Counted from the stretch's first letter, positions 8,045 to 16,816 are shown. The stretch: DNA of 64,000 nucleotides from Actinomadura barringtoniae (GCF_017573505.1 NZ_JAGEOJ010000013.1:248001-312000); one strand, 5' to 3'. A program made the numbers and translations. The notes: generated by a model from the letters alone, not told the origin.

Positions 8045-9226
8045 GTTGATGGAAATCGGGGCCTTCCCCAGACGAACAGGCCCTCCGGGCCCACCAACAG
8101 GCGGTCCACCCGGCCAGAGGGCTGCAAGATCTGCCGGAGTGAGCGGATCCCGGTACGCGGCATGCAACACCTCACGAACCACCTCCGGCGGAGCCTCCGC
8201 GAGCGCAGCGAACCAGTCGATCCCCGCCGGGTAAGACCACATATAGGAACGGTGAGCCGGATCCGTTCCCCTGTCCTTGAGATACCCCGCGATCGCCCTA
8301 TCGGTCCACCACGGAACACACGCCCGCAGGTAGTCCGCGCACTCGATGGCAGAAGTCCCCGCGTTCAGGGAACGGTGCACCTGCGCAAGGACAAGCTGCG
8401 TATAGTGCCCGAGCCGTACGCGCGCGATGAGCACCTTGTCGTCGGGAAGCACGAACAGCGGCCAGGCCTGCGCAAGCCCCTCGAGCATCACCTGGTGTTG
8501 AGCGTGGATGGAAAGCAGCCGTACCCAGGGAACGTCCTCACGCGCCGCACGATCCGCCATGCTCGCGCTCTGCAACCCGTGCCCGAGCACCTCGTGCAAT
8601 GCGAACTGCCGAGCACCCGTCTGCGTGAACTCGACGTTAGGAAGATTCAGCCGCAGCCGCACGTTCTGAGCGGCGCCGTCCAGCCAGTAGGCCCAGTAAG
8701 CCTCAACCTCGGCGGTCTCAACGGTCAGCGTGTAAGGCGCGGCACTCCCGGTCATCTCCCGGATCACCGGCTCAAGCTCCCGAGTAGCCTCACGGATCGC
8801 CTCCGGCGCCTCCGCGACGTCCATCAGCCCCTCGGCCCGCCTGAGCTCGGCGTTGGCCTCGGCACCCCACCGAATCCCGAGCTCGCCAAGCGCGTCCCGA
8901 GCAACCCGAGCCCGCTCGGCCAGATACTCCTCCGGCCATCCCGCGGCCCCGCACCCCTGCGTAGCCCGCAGGTAGTCATCCAGCTCAGGCCGTTCACCCA
9001 GCAAGGCACCCAGATAAGCGAGATCCGCATCAAGCCGAATCGCGAGCACCCCATCCGCCCGCTCCCGCAACTGCCGCAGCGCGCGATAGACACTCAACCG
9101 ATCGACAGCCTCAGCGCTGTCCCCCGGGTAGCAGTCAAAGTCAATGATCGGCGACCCGCGTTCGGCCTCGTAGGCGTCCCACGACCGCAGTACCGCCTCG
9201 ATCTCATCCCGCGGCGAAGAACTCAT
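8039..9226 (-). CDS. HExxxH metallopeptidase-like protein (DUF885/MATCAP-like)
   Basis: 395 residues, mostly helical. The core is FALHEVLGHGLQ, a HExxxH rather than HExxH motif, followed about 40 residues later by MLEGLAQAW. DUF885 proteins have HExxPGHxxQ plus EGWA, and DUF1704/MATCAP carboxypeptidases have HExxxH plus EGLA. This protein shares features of both, so I place it in that gluzincin-like group without naming a family. No signal peptide is seen, so it is probably cytoplasmic. It is translationally coupled (ATGA) to the upstream DUF1737 microgene. The substrate is unknown. Confidence 0.7.
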   Translation of the reverse strand: MSSSPRDEIEAVLRSWDAYEAERGSPIIDFDCYPGDSAEAVDRLSVYRALRQLRERADGVLAIRLDADLAYLGALLGERPELDDYLRATQGCGAAGWPEEYLAERARVARDALGELGIRWGAEANAELRRAEGLMDVAEAPEAIREATRELEPVIREMTGSAAPYTLTVETAEVEAYWAYWLDGAAQNVRLRLNLPNVEFTQTGARQFALHEVLGHGLQSASMADRAAREDVPWVRLLSIHAQHQVMLEGLAQAWPLFVLPDDKVLIARVRLGHYTQLVLAQVHRSLNAGTSAIECADYLRACVPWWTDRAIAGYLKDRGTDPAHRSYMWSYPAGIDWFAALAEAPPEVVREVLHAAYRDPLTPADLAALWPGGPPVGGPGGPVRLGKAPISINS

Positions 9227-9399
9227 AGCGGCCTGATGAGCGCCTGGGCCACGATCACGCGCTCGCCGTCGAACGTCACGGCAGGCGAACCGTGCAGCTC
9301 GTACCCCAGGTCGAGCGCCTGGCTGACCCGCCGGCAGAACTCCGCGTCGTCCGGCCCGGTGAGCACGCGGTAGCGAGGAAGATCTTCAGCTTCGACCAT
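9223..9399 (-). CDS. DUF1737-domain small protein
   Basis: A 58-residue gene, read as MVEAEDLPRYRVLTGPDD... ending AQALIRPL. The pattern YRVLTG...F...V..AL..GYELHGSP is that of DUF1737, a small domain of unknown function. Its stop overlaps the start of the metallopeptidase-like gene (ATGA at 9223-9226), so the two are co-translated. The ATG at 9399 is the only sensible start. It lies back to back with the endonuclease/exonuclease/phosphatase gene, with 38 bp between. Confidence 0.85.
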   Translation of the reverse strand: MVEAEDLPRYRVLTGPDDAEFCRRVSQALDLGYELHGSPAVTFDGERVIVAQALIRPL

Positions 9400-9437
9400 G
9401 CACGCAGACTAACCCGCGCTGGCTAGGCTCATGATCC

Positions 9438-10346
9438 ATGGGGCGATGGGTCAGTTGGCTACTGGTCATACCGTTCGCCGTATTCGCCGCCCTGCGCCTC
9501 TCAAGCTGGACCCCCACCTGGCGTTGGGCCTCGATCGTCGCCTTCACCCCCTACGTGGCAGCGGCCTCCCTCATCCCACTCCTCGTAGCCCTCATCCTCC
9601 AGCGCTGGCCCGCAGCCCTGGCCGCCCTGGCCACCACGGCCGTCTTCGCCCTCATCGTCATGCCCCGCGCCATCCCCAACGGCAACCCACCTGCCCACGG
9701 CATGCGCCTGCGCGTTCTAGCGTCGAACGTCTCCGGCGGCCAGGCCGATGCCGTCTCCCTCGTAAAGCTCGTACGCGAACTCCACCCCGACGTCCTCACG
9801 ATCCAAGAACTCACCCGCGAAGAAGCCCAACGCCTGGACCAAGCAGGCCTCCGCTCGTTCCTCCCCCACTCGGTAGACCGTTCCGCCCCCGCCCAGGGCT
9901 CGGGCATCTACTCGCGCCTCCCGCTCACCGAGCAGCCCATGATCGAGCTAGGCGGCTTCCGCCAGGCCCGTGCCACCATCAACGGCGTGGAAATCGTCTC
10001 CGTCCACCCCTGCTCCCCCAGCGACGTCCACGACACCCCCTGCTGGTCACAAGGCCTGCGAGCCCTCCCCCGAGCAGGAGGCCCCCTGCGCGTCCTAGCG
10101 GGCGACTTCAACTCGACCCTCGACCACCCACCCCTCCGGCACCTCCTGAGCAGCGGCTACCGCGACGCCGCCGACGTCAAAGGCCAGGGACTACGCCCCA
10201 CCTGGCCCCAGCGCTTCTGGAACGTCCCCCCGTTCACCCTCGACCACGTCCTGGCCGACCACCGCATAGCCGTCGAAGACTTCAAGGTCCTGCCCCTGAC
10301 CGGCACCGACCACCACCCCGTCTTCGCCGCCCTCCGCCTCCCCTAG
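9438..10346 (+). CDS. Membrane-anchored endonuclease/exonuclease/phosphatase-family protein
   Basis: 302 residues. Three hydrophobic segments (about 5-85) anchor the protein, followed by an EEP fold. Catalytic signatures are the N in LRVLASNVSG, the E in VLTIQELT, GDFNST, and the terminal GTDHHPV. Metal-dependent phosphodiesterases of this fold act on DNA, lipids or nucleotides; a membrane anchor with an outward catalytic domain suggests an extracytoplasmic substrate. The stop TAG shares its bases with the TAG of the convergent VOC gene (CTAG, 10343-10346). Confidence 0.87.
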   Translation: MGRWVSWLLVIPFAVFAALRLSSWTPTWRWASIVAFTPYVAAASLIPLLVALILQRWPAALAALATTAVFALIVMPRAIPNGNPPAHGMRLRVLASNVSGGQADAVSLVKLVRELHPDVLTIQELTREEAQRLDQAGLRSFLPHSVDRSAPAQGSGIYSRLPLTEQPMIELGGFRQARATINGVEIVSVHPCSPSDVHDTPCWSQGLRALPRAGGPLRVLAGDFNSTLDHPPLRHLLSSGYRDAADVKGQGLRPTWPQRFWNVPPFTLDHVLADHRIAVEDFKVLPLTGTDHHPVFAALRLP

Positions 10347-10630
10347 GAGCGCGTCCGGGTGACCGCTTCAACGACCCGCCCGTCCGGATCCTCCAGAACA
10401 CGCCGCCCGGGTCCGGGCCCTTCCACCGCGAACCCAAGCCGCAGCGCCCCGGTCTCACCCCGCCGTCCAGCCGGATAGAGCTCGAGCACCGTCCCGTCCT
10501 CAAGCTCCGCGGCATAGTGCTCCGGCCCCTGACCATGCCTTTCCAGCACCAGCGGCAAGCCAAGCCCCGCATAGAAGGCCCGGCATTCCTCAAGCCTCGC
10601 CGTGTAGATCACGACCAGCCCCACCCGCAT
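10343..10630 (-). CDS. Short VOC-family protein
   Basis: 95 residues: MRVGLVVIYTARLEECRAFYAGLGLP, then EDPDGRVVEAV at the C-terminus. This is a compact VOC fold near the lower size limit. The ATG at 10630 overlaps the upstream stop (TGATG), so it is coupled to the RibD-like reductase gene. No substrate can be assigned. Confidence 0.82.
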   Translation of the reverse strand: MRVGLVVIYTARLEECRAFYAGLGLPLVLERHGQGPEHYAAELEDGTVLELYPAGRRGETGALRLGFAVEGPGPGRRVLEDPDGRVVEAVTRTRS

Positions 10631-11220
10631 CAATCAACCTCATAGGTCAGATGAGTGACCGTCGACGTGGCGACAACACTCCTCTGCACCAACGTCCGCC
10701 GCGTACCACCGGTGAACAACGGCGTCCCAGCCCCCAGCACCACCGGCGCAAGGTGCAGCGTCAGCACATCGACGAGCCCGGCCTCGAACGCCGAGCCGAT
10801 CGTGGCACCCCCGCCCATGAGCACCACGTCACGATCCCCCGCACGTTCACGCGCAGCGGCGACCGCGTCGGCCACCCCGGTCGTCACGAACGTCCAGTCA
10901 AGCCCGGTGAGCCGCACCGACTCCGGCGGCGAACCGGTCACCACCACGAAGGCAGGCTTGCCGACCTCGCCCGCCCCGTAACCGACCGTGTCGTCCCAGC
11001 CGCCCGGCCCATCGACCACGTCGAAGAGCCGCCGCCCAAGCACGACCGCCCCCGACCCGGCGGTCGCCTCCCTCAGCACCCGCTGGTCGTCCGGGTCATC
11101 GGAGAACGCCCACGTATGCAACGCCTCGCCCCCGGTGCCCAGCCCGTTCTCCGGCCCGGCATCAGGCCCGGTCACAAAGCCATCCAGCGAAACAGAAATA
11201 TCAGCGATGATCCGAGTCAT
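10630..11220 (-). CDS. Dihydrofolate-reductase-like (RibD C-terminal domain) protein
   Basis: 196 residues. Family motifs are ISVSLDGFVTGP at the N-terminus, VLGRRLFD in the middle, VLMGGGATIGSAF for NADP binding, and LHLAPVVLGAGTPLF near the end. These stand-alone RibD_C proteins are NADPH-dependent reductases of mostly unknown substrate. I chose the ATG at 11220 (MTRIIADIS), which matches the family N-terminus, over one at 11247. It is first of a two-gene operon with the VOC gene. Confidence 0.88.
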   Translation of the reverse strand: MTRIIADISVSLDGFVTGPDAGPENGLGTGGEALHTWAFSDDPDDQRVLREATAGSGAVVLGRRLFDVVDGPGGWDDTVGYGAGEVGKPAFVVVTGSPPESVRLTGLDWTFVTTGVADAVAAARERAGDRDVVLMGGGATIGSAFEAGLVDVLTLHLAPVVLGAGTPLFTGGTRRTLVQRSVVATSTVTHLTYEVD

Positions 11221-11456
11221 ACCCAAGCAGACCAGCCGGCCCCCCAAAAACTCATCGCTCAGGCCCCCATCGACGGTCCTCGGCCAGGAGGCGCCTTCGG
11301 CTCACTTGGCTTGGTGATCGCAAGGCCCCGGTCCTGGCTGTCGACGATCAGGGTGTACGCCTCCCGCTCATCGGCGTCCGGATGCGAGCCGCTGACACCT
11401 GGTCCGCAGGAAGATCACTGGCTCGCCATACCGGCCTCAGAGGTGAGCGCCGCGCC
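11221..11456. other. Intergenic stretch, possible gene remnant
   Basis: No full gene is visible. On the - strand, a 51-codon open stretch after a stop reads ...HPDADEREAYTLIVDSQDRGLAITKPSEP..., which has protein-like composition but no start codon or family I recognise. It may be a decayed fragment. Confidence 0.35.
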
Positions 11457-12200
11457 CTAGGGGAAGTTGGCGGTCATGGCGATCGTGCCGGAGGTACGGA
11501 ACTCGATGGTGCGGATGTCACGGATGTGGACGGGAGCCTGGATTCGGCTGCCCCAGCCGTGGGTGTCGCCCTCTGAGTCGAAGGGGTTCAGGGCGTAGCG
11601 TCGGCCGTCTTTGACGATCATGGTGACGGTGTAATGGCCGGAGCGGGGTGGCTGGCGGAATATGGCGTACACCCAGGAGGGGACGCCCTCGTAGGCGAAT
11701 ATCGTCGCTATCTCGGATGAGCCGGTGGGGACCAGGGGCGCAGCGCGGAAGTCCTTGCCGTGTGCGACGTGCAGAGTGTGCCGGTAATTGGCGGCCAACT
11801 CCCGGTCGGGGGCCGTACGCCACCACACGGCGCCTGCTGCGGCAGCGGCGACCGCGGCGGCGGTGATCAGGGCGGCGGCCCAGCGGACCGTCCGGCTGAC
11901 ACGGCGCGGCCGTTGGTGGGCACGCCGCGAGAACGTCCTGGATCTGAAGGCGGACGACCTTCGCTTCTCCAGGGCGAGCCGTTCCAGCGTTCTGGATTCG
12001 AATCCGGGCGGAGTCTGCTTCTCAGGCGTGAGCAGCATCAGCCCATCGAAAAGGTCGGCGATCTCGGCCAGTTCGCGGCGGCAATCGGCGCACGCGGTCA
12101 GGTGCTCCAAGGCCCGCGCCCGCTCGTCGCCGGTCGCCGCCCCGGCGGCGATCTCCGGGATCAGCTCGCGCACCTGTGCGCAGGGCCACCGCTCATTCAT
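11457..12200 (-). CDS. RskA-like transmembrane anti-sigma factor with zinc finger
   Basis: 247 residues. The N-terminal anti-sigma domain has Cys7, His33, Cys37 and Cys40 (HLTACADC), the zinc-binding ZAS arrangement. A single TM helix lies at about 107-127, followed by an extracytoplasmic beta-rich domain that resembles RskA. Such proteins hold their sigma factor at the membrane until proteolysis. The start ATG lies within the sigma gene end (8-bp overlap, ATGAATGA at 12193-12200). It is the last gene of a three-gene operon. Confidence 0.9.
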   Translation of the reverse strand: MNERWPCAQVRELIPEIAAGAATGDERARALEHLTACADCRRELAEIADLFDGLMLLTPEKQTPPGFESRTLERLALEKRRSSAFRSRTFSRRAHQRPRRVSRTVRWAAALITAAAVAAAAAGAVWWRTAPDRELAANYRHTLHVAHGKDFRAAPLVPTGSSEIATIFAYEGVPSWVYAIFRQPPRSGHYTVTMIVKDGRRYALNPFDSEGDTHGWGSRIQAPVHIRDIRTIEFRTSGTIAMTANFP

Positions 12201-12768
12201 CGGTCACCTCCAGAACCTTGCGCAGACGGGCCAGACCCCGGCGGATCCTCGTCTTGGCCGTGCCGAGCGGGATGCCCTGGTGCTGGGCGATCTCTTTGAC
12301 CGTCATGCCGTGTAAGGCGAACAGCACGATCAGCCGGCCCTGCTCGATGGGCAGCGCGCGCAGAGCGTCCCGCAGCCGCTCTCGTTCCTCAAAGCCGGGT
12401 CCTGGTCGTTCTTCGCGGGCCGCCAGCGTTCGCAACAGGAGGTCCGGGTCGGTCGGGCTCTCGCCGCGCAGGCGCACAGCGTCGATGGCGAGGTTGCGGG
12501 TGATCGTGAGGATCCACGTCGCGGCACGGCCCTTGCGCGGATCGTACGCGGCGGCGTGCCGCCACACTCGCAGGAACGTCTCCTGGGCGACTTCCTCAGC
12601 GGTGGCGGGCGACCTCACGATCGTGACGGCCAGGCCGAACACCCGCGCCTGGTAGCGGCGTACGAGAGCGGCGGCCGCCTCGGCATCTCCTGCCGCCATC
12701 CCGGCGAGGAGCGACTCATCGGTGAGGGCCCACAGATCGGGCACGATGGGATAGCCCTCGTCGGTCAC
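12193..12768 (-). CDS. ECF sigma factor (SigK/ECF19-like)
   Basis: 191 residues. Region 2 is RRYQARVFGLAVTIVRSPATAEEVAQETFL and AATWILTITRNLAID; region 4 is MTVKEIAQHQGIPLGTAKTRIRRG. It starts at a GTG that overlaps the stop of the upstream propeller gene (GTGA at 12765-12768). Pairing with the downstream RskA-like anti-sigma factor supports a SigK-RskA type switch. Targets are unknown but probably include this operon. Confidence 0.92.
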   Translation of the reverse strand: MTDEGYPIVPDLWALTDESLLAGMAAGDAEAAAALVRRYQARVFGLAVTIVRSPATAEEVAQETFLRVWRHAAAYDPRKGRAATWILTITRNLAIDAVRLRGESPTDPDLLLRTLAAREERPGPGFEERERLRDALRALPIEQGRLIVLFALHGMTVKEIAQHQGIPLGTAKTRIRRGLARLRKVLEVTDE

Positions 12769-14240
12769 CGGATTCTCACAGGGTCCGGTGCCGGCACCGG
12801 CGACCTGACCACGACCGGCGCTGAGGCTCGCGCGCGACCGGAACCGTTGCAGAGCGCCGATGTACCGGTGAAGACCAGATCGGTCGAGCAGCCCTCGTCG
12901 TCGGTGACCGTGACCTTGACCGTGTAGGTGCCCGGCCCCGGAAAACGATGCGCCGGCCGTGGCCCTCCGTCGCTCACCCCCGTGCCGTCGCCGAAGTCCC
13001 AGTCGTACCGAACGACACGCCCGTCACGATCGGACGAACCCGACGCATCGAACCTCACCAGGACACGCTCGGGCAGCACGGTGAACGAGGCCACGGGCCC
13101 CTGATCGGGGAGCACCGAGACCGACTGGAACGAGGCGCTCTGGCCGCCGGTAGGGAACGGGGAGCCTGGAACGGTCCGCAGCACACCGGTCGGCCCGACG
13201 TCGAATCCCGAGACATCGCCGGAGTCGAAATTGCTCACGTACAGATGGCGGCCGTCCGGCGTGGCGGCGACGCCCACCGGTCCACTACCGGCCTGGAACG
13301 GAGAGCCCGCGACAGGCTGCGGCACCCCGTTCTGCCCGACCGTATAGGCCGACACCGCGCGGGCGTCGTCGGGCCTCTCCACCCCAGGGCTGCTGACGAA
13401 CAGGAGCCTTCCATCGGGGCTCAGCGCGATCCCCTCAGGAAAATCGGTGGCCGCGAAAGGCGACCCGGACAACGACCCCAAACTGCCATCTCGGCCTATG
13501 GCGAAGCCGAACACTTGGTCCGACCCGGTCGAGACGACGTACAGGAAACGCCCATCGGGAGACACCGCGACACCGTTGCCACCGGAACCGACCCGGGCGG
13601 GCGTCCCGACGCGGGTCAGCGTACGGTCCGCATTGACGGCGAAGGTGACGACGACGTCGTCACGCCCCTCCTCGGGCACCCCGTGACTGACGAAGACCCA
13701 CCGCCCATCCGGAGACACCCCGACGCCCCGCGGACTGTCGAACCCCGTGGTCACAGGTTCGCCGAGCCGCGCCACCCCGCCATCCGGCCTGATCGCGAAC
13801 GCCGTCACGGTGCCGGAGTCGATGTTGGTGACGTACAGCGCCTTGCCCGCCGGGTCGATGGCGATTCCGAAGGAGGTGTCCCCGCCGGTCCCCACGGGAC
13901 CTCCGAGCGGATCGAGACCACCCCCGGACACCCTGTACACGGAGACGGTTCCCTGGTCCGAGACGACGTCGTCGCCGTTCACCCCGTACGCGTAGCGAGC
14001 GTCAGGCGAGAAGACCAGCCCGCGAGGCTCGTCGCCGGTACGAGCCCGCCCAGCCTCGGCCAGCCGCCCGCCGGGCCCGATCTTGAAGACGGTGACATCA
14101 TCGGTCGCCCGGTCGGTGACGTACACCGTGCGCCCCACCGGAGGTCCGGCGTAGGACGGCGCCGTCGTGACCGGCAACAGAGCCGCCGCGACTCCCACCG
14201 CCACCAGCGGCTTCATGACTCCGAGCGTGCGAGGGATCAT
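12765..14240 (-). CDS. Secreted YVTN beta-propeller protein with C-terminal PKD domain
   Basis: 491 residues. A signal peptide (MKPLVAVGVAAALLPVTTAPSYA after a short leader) is followed by about seven propeller blades with repeated SPDGR(F/L)LYV motifs. A PKD domain follows (YDWDFGDGT, then GTYTVKVTVTD) at about 390-470. I chose the ATG at 14240 because AAGGTGG lies 8 nt upstream. It is the first gene of the operon, ahead of the sigma and anti-sigma genes, so this extracytoplasmic protein may take part in the signal. Propellers with PKD domains are usually surface or wall proteins; the ligand is unknown. Confidence 0.88.
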   Translation of the reverse strand: MIPRTLGVMKPLVAVGVAAALLPVTTAPSYAGPPVGRTVYVTDRATDDVTVFKIGPGGRLAEAGRARTGDEPRGLVFSPDARYAYGVNGDDVVSDQGTVSVYRVSGGGLDPLGGPVGTGGDTSFGIAIDPAGKALYVTNIDSGTVTAFAIRPDGGVARLGEPVTTGFDSPRGVGVSPDGRWVFVSHGVPEEGRDDVVVTFAVNADRTLTRVGTPARVGSGGNGVAVSPDGRFLYVVSTGSDQVFGFAIGRDGSLGSLSGSPFAATDFPEGIALSPDGRLLFVSSPGVERPDDARAVSAYTVGQNGVPQPVAGSPFQAGSGPVGVAATPDGRHLYVSNFDSGDVSGFDVGPTGVLRTVPGSPFPTGGQSASFQSVSVLPDQGPVASFTVLPERVLVRFDASGSSDRDGRVVRYDWDFGDGTGVSDGGPRPAHRFPGPGTYTVKVTVTDDEGCSTDLVFTGTSALCNGSGRARASAPVVVRSPVPAPDPVRIR

Positions 14241-14340
14241 CCCGATTACCACCTTCGCTGTCAAAGACAGGTCCAGCGGTAGTACGGCGAACCCCCGCAC
14301 CCGGATTCACCCAAAGCCCTCCACATGGGGGCAAGCACGC

Positions 14341-14374
14341 AAAAGGGCCCTTGCAGATGATCGCAAGGGCCCTT
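14341..14374 (-). terminator. Terminator downstream of tRNA-Thr
   Basis: A perfect 12-bp inverted repeat (14343-14354 and 14363-14374, AAGGGCCCTTGC) has an 8-nt loop. In the - direction it is followed by TTTT. It lies 5 bp after the tRNA end. Confidence 0.85.
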
Positions 14375-14379
14375 CTAAG

Positions 14380-14455
14380 TGGAGCCGCCTATCGGAATCG
14401 AACCGATGACCTATTCATTACGAGTGAATCGCTCTGCCGACTGAGCTAAGGCGGC
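14380..14455 (-). tRNA. tRNA-Thr (anticodon CGT)
   Basis: A complete cloverleaf: acceptor GCCGCCT/AGGCGGC, D-arm TAGCTCAGTCGGCAGAGC, anticodon stem ATTCA/TGAAT with loop CTCGTAA, T-arm with GGTTCGATTCC. The CCA end is encoded at 14380-14382. CGT reads ACG, so the amino acid is threonine. A terminator follows directly. Confidence 0.95.
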
Positions 14456-14512
14456 TTGCCGCACGGGTGCGGCCGGGGAGCAGTCTACCGGGTCCGGGGA
14501 GTGTTGCGCGCA

Positions 14513-16021
14513 TCAGCGGCAGAGGGTGCCGTCCTTGGGGGGCTCGCCGGTGGTGAGGTAGCGGTCGGTGGCCTCGGTGATGCAGGAGTTGCCTTGGAGG
14601 TAGGCGGTGTGGCCATCGCCGTCCAGGGAGAGGAGGCGGCCGTTCTGCAGTTGGGAGGCGAGGCTTTGGGCCCACTTGTAGGGGGTGGCGGGGTCTCGGA
14701 GGGTGCCGATCACCAGGATGGGGGCGCTGCCCTTGGCGGTGACGGGGGCTGGTTGTGTGTGGGTTTGGACGGGCCAGTAGACGCAGGGGAGGCCGCCCCA
14801 GACTACGAAGGGGCCGAAGTGGGGGGACTGCTTGGCTGCCTCGTTGACTGACTTCTCGTAGGTCGCCAAGTTGGGGTTGGGCTTGTCCACGCAGTTGACG
14901 GCCATGTTGGCGTCGGTCTGGTTGGAGTAGGTGCCGTCGGCTTCGCGCTCGACCAGCTGGTCTGCGAGGAAGAGCAGTTGGGTGCCGTCGTGGTCGTTGA
15001 TGGCCTTGGAGAGGGCCTGGCGGAGAGTCGGCCAGAGGGTCTTCACGTAGAGGGGTAGAGCGATGCCCATGGTTGCCCAGGACTCGGTGACCTTGCGGTT
15101 GTCGCGGGTGTTGGAGAGGGGGTGGGCGTCTACTTCCTTTTGGAAGGTGGAGACCTTGGCTAGGGCTTCGTCGGTTGACTTGCCTAGGGGGCAGTCGGGG
15201 CGTTGGACGCAGTCGGCGGCGAAGGACTTGAGGGCGGTCTCGAAGCCCTTGGCCTGTTCGACCAGGGTTTCGGTGGAGCTTTCCTTGGGGTCGACCGCGC
15301 CGTCCAGGACGAAGGCCCTGATGTTCTGGGGGAACTGCTCGGCATAGGAGGCGCCCAGGTAGGTGCCGTAGGAGGCGCCGTAGTAGGTGATCTTCTTGTC
15401 GCCCAGGGCGGCCCGGAGGACGTCCATGTCGTGAGCGGCGTTGGTGGTGCCTACGTAGGGCAGTGTTTTTGATTTGGCCTTGCAGGTGTCGGCGAAGTTC
15501 TTGCTCGCGGTGACGAGGGTGTTGACCTCTTGGGGGTCGTCGGGCGAGGCGTCGGTGGCGAAGAAGTTGTCCAGCTGGGCGGGGGTGTTGCAGCGGACGG
15601 GGTCGCTCTTGCCGACGCCTCGGGGGTCGAAGCCGACGATGTCGAAGCGGCTGCGGATGTCGTTGCCGAACGCGCGGGCGGAGCTGCGGACGAACTCCAC
15701 GCCGGAGCCGCCGGGGCCTCCCGGGTTGGTGAGGAGGGAGCCGATGCGGTGGGCCTGGTCGGTGGCGGGCAGGCGGATCAGGGAGAGAGTGAACGTCCCC
15801 GCTGAGGGTTTTGTGTAGTCGACGGGGACCTTCGCCGTGGAGCACTGGAAGCCGCCGCCGCAGTCCGACCAGTTGAGCTTCTGGGCGTTGACGTCGGTCG
15901 GATTGGCGGACTGCGCGGGCTTGGCGGACTGCGCGGGCTTGTCGTCACCGCTGCTACAGGCGGACGCCAAGGCCAGCGTTACGACGACCGCACCTACGAG
16001 CCTTGCGTGCACGCTGTACAT
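14513..16021 (-). CDS. Secreted alpha/beta-hydrolase, SlpD/SlpE (tripeptidyl aminopeptidase)-like lipoprotein
   Basis: 502 residues. The N-terminus is a lipoprotein signal (LALASACSSG lipobox). The hydrolase core has NPGGPGGSG as oxyanion region, the nucleophile elbow YYGASYGTYLG, and the C-terminal DGDGHTAY histidine. The C-terminal lid domain is that of the TAP family (PVLVIG.. RDPATPY region). In Streptomyces these enzymes release tripeptides outside the cell. The short N-terminal linker repeats KPAQSA. It is preceded by a divergently unrelated TetR gene read in the same direction, 11 bp away. Confidence 0.92.
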   Translation of the reverse strand: MYSVHARLVGAVVVTLALASACSSGDDKPAQSAKPAQSANPTDVNAQKLNWSDCGGGFQCSTAKVPVDYTKPSAGTFTLSLIRLPATDQAHRIGSLLTNPGGPGGSGVEFVRSSARAFGNDIRSRFDIVGFDPRGVGKSDPVRCNTPAQLDNFFATDASPDDPQEVNTLVTASKNFADTCKAKSKTLPYVGTTNAAHDMDVLRAALGDKKITYYGASYGTYLGASYAEQFPQNIRAFVLDGAVDPKESSTETLVEQAKGFETALKSFAADCVQRPDCPLGKSTDEALAKVSTFQKEVDAHPLSNTRDNRKVTESWATMGIALPLYVKTLWPTLRQALSKAINDHDGTQLLFLADQLVEREADGTYSNQTDANMAVNCVDKPNPNLATYEKSVNEAAKQSPHFGPFVVWGGLPCVYWPVQTHTQPAPVTAKGSAPILVIGTLRDPATPYKWAQSLASQLQNGRLLSLDGDGHTAYLQGNSCITEATDRYLTTGEPPKDGTLCR

Positions 16022-16032
16022 GCGTGCCTACG

Positions 16033-16704
16033 CTACTCGGGGTCGCCGCCGAACTCGCGTTCAATGCCGTCGAGCAACCACTTGAGGCCCTCTTCGAAGG
16101 ATTCGCGGGGGGCGACGCCGGCGTCGATGGCGCGTTTGAGGGTCGGGAACTCGCCGCTGGCGAGGAGTTCCTGGACGTAGGGCTGGTCGAGGGCCCCCTC
16201 TTGGGCGGTCTGGGTCTGCTCGCGTACGACGTAGCCGGTCATGTAGTGGTCGACGGCGGTCACGATCTTCCCGGCGGTGGCGATGTCGACACCGAGGCCG
16301 GTGAGGGCGGCCAGGGACTGCTCGCCGTGGCGGAGGCCGTTCGGGCCGATCTTGGGTTGGCGGCGGCCGACCAGTTCGATCACCCAGGGGTGGTTGAGCA
16401 GGAACTCCCGTTCGCGGCGGGCCACGGAGGTGATCGCCTCGCGCCAGTCGGCGGCGAGCTCGCCCTCGACGAGGATCTCGCCGCTGAGCTCGTCGAACAT
16501 CAGGTCGAAGAGGTCTTCCTTGCGTTCGACGTGGGTGTAGAGGCTCATGGGGCGCACGCCGAGCTCGCTCGCGATGCGGCGGATCGTGACGGCGTCCAGG
16601 CCCTCGGCGTCGGCGAGCCTGATCGCGGTCTCGACGATCGCCTCGCGGGAGAGCTTGGGGCGCCGGCCGGCCCGCGGGCGGTCCCACACGGAGTTCTCTG
16701 CCAT
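16033..16704 (-). CDS. TetR-family repressor (TetR_C type)
   Basis: 223 residues. The HTH spans about 20-65: KLSREAIVETAIRLADAEGLDAVTIRRIASELGVRPMSLYTHV. The C-terminal ligand domain resembles the TetR/Act class. It is divergent from a DHA2 exporter, with three 14-bp operator-like repeats between, so it probably represses the exporter and itself. The ATG at 16704 gives the usual basic N-terminus (MAENSVWDRPRAGRRPK). Confidence 0.92.
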   Translation of the reverse strand: MAENSVWDRPRAGRRPKLSREAIVETAIRLADAEGLDAVTIRRIASELGVRPMSLYTHVERKEDLFDLMFDELSGEILVEGELAADWREAITSVARREREFLLNHPWVIELVGRRQPKIGPNGLRHGEQSLAALTGLGVDIATAGKIVTAVDHYMTGYVVREQTQTAQEGALDQPYVQELLASGEFPTLKRAIDAGVAPRESFEEGLKWLLDGIEREFGGDPE

Positions 16705-16718
16705 GTCCCGATCCTATC

Positions 16719-16800
16719 CGTACACCGTACGCCGTACGGCTGAAACGATACGTTGTACGTTTCGGCGATACGTTGTACGGTATCGACGATACAGCGTACG
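16719..16800. promoter_or_regulatory. Operator array of the TetR/DHA2 pair
   Basis: Three direct copies of CGATACRNNGTACG lie at 16746-16759, 16766-16779 and 16787-16800, spaced 20 and 21 bp, about two helical turns apart. A related CGTAC-rich stretch is at 16719-16739. Each copy is a partial dyad (GTAC/GTAC). These are likely TetR sites covering both promoters. Confidence 0.7.
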
Positions 16801-16816
16801 GAAAGGAGGGCTTGAG

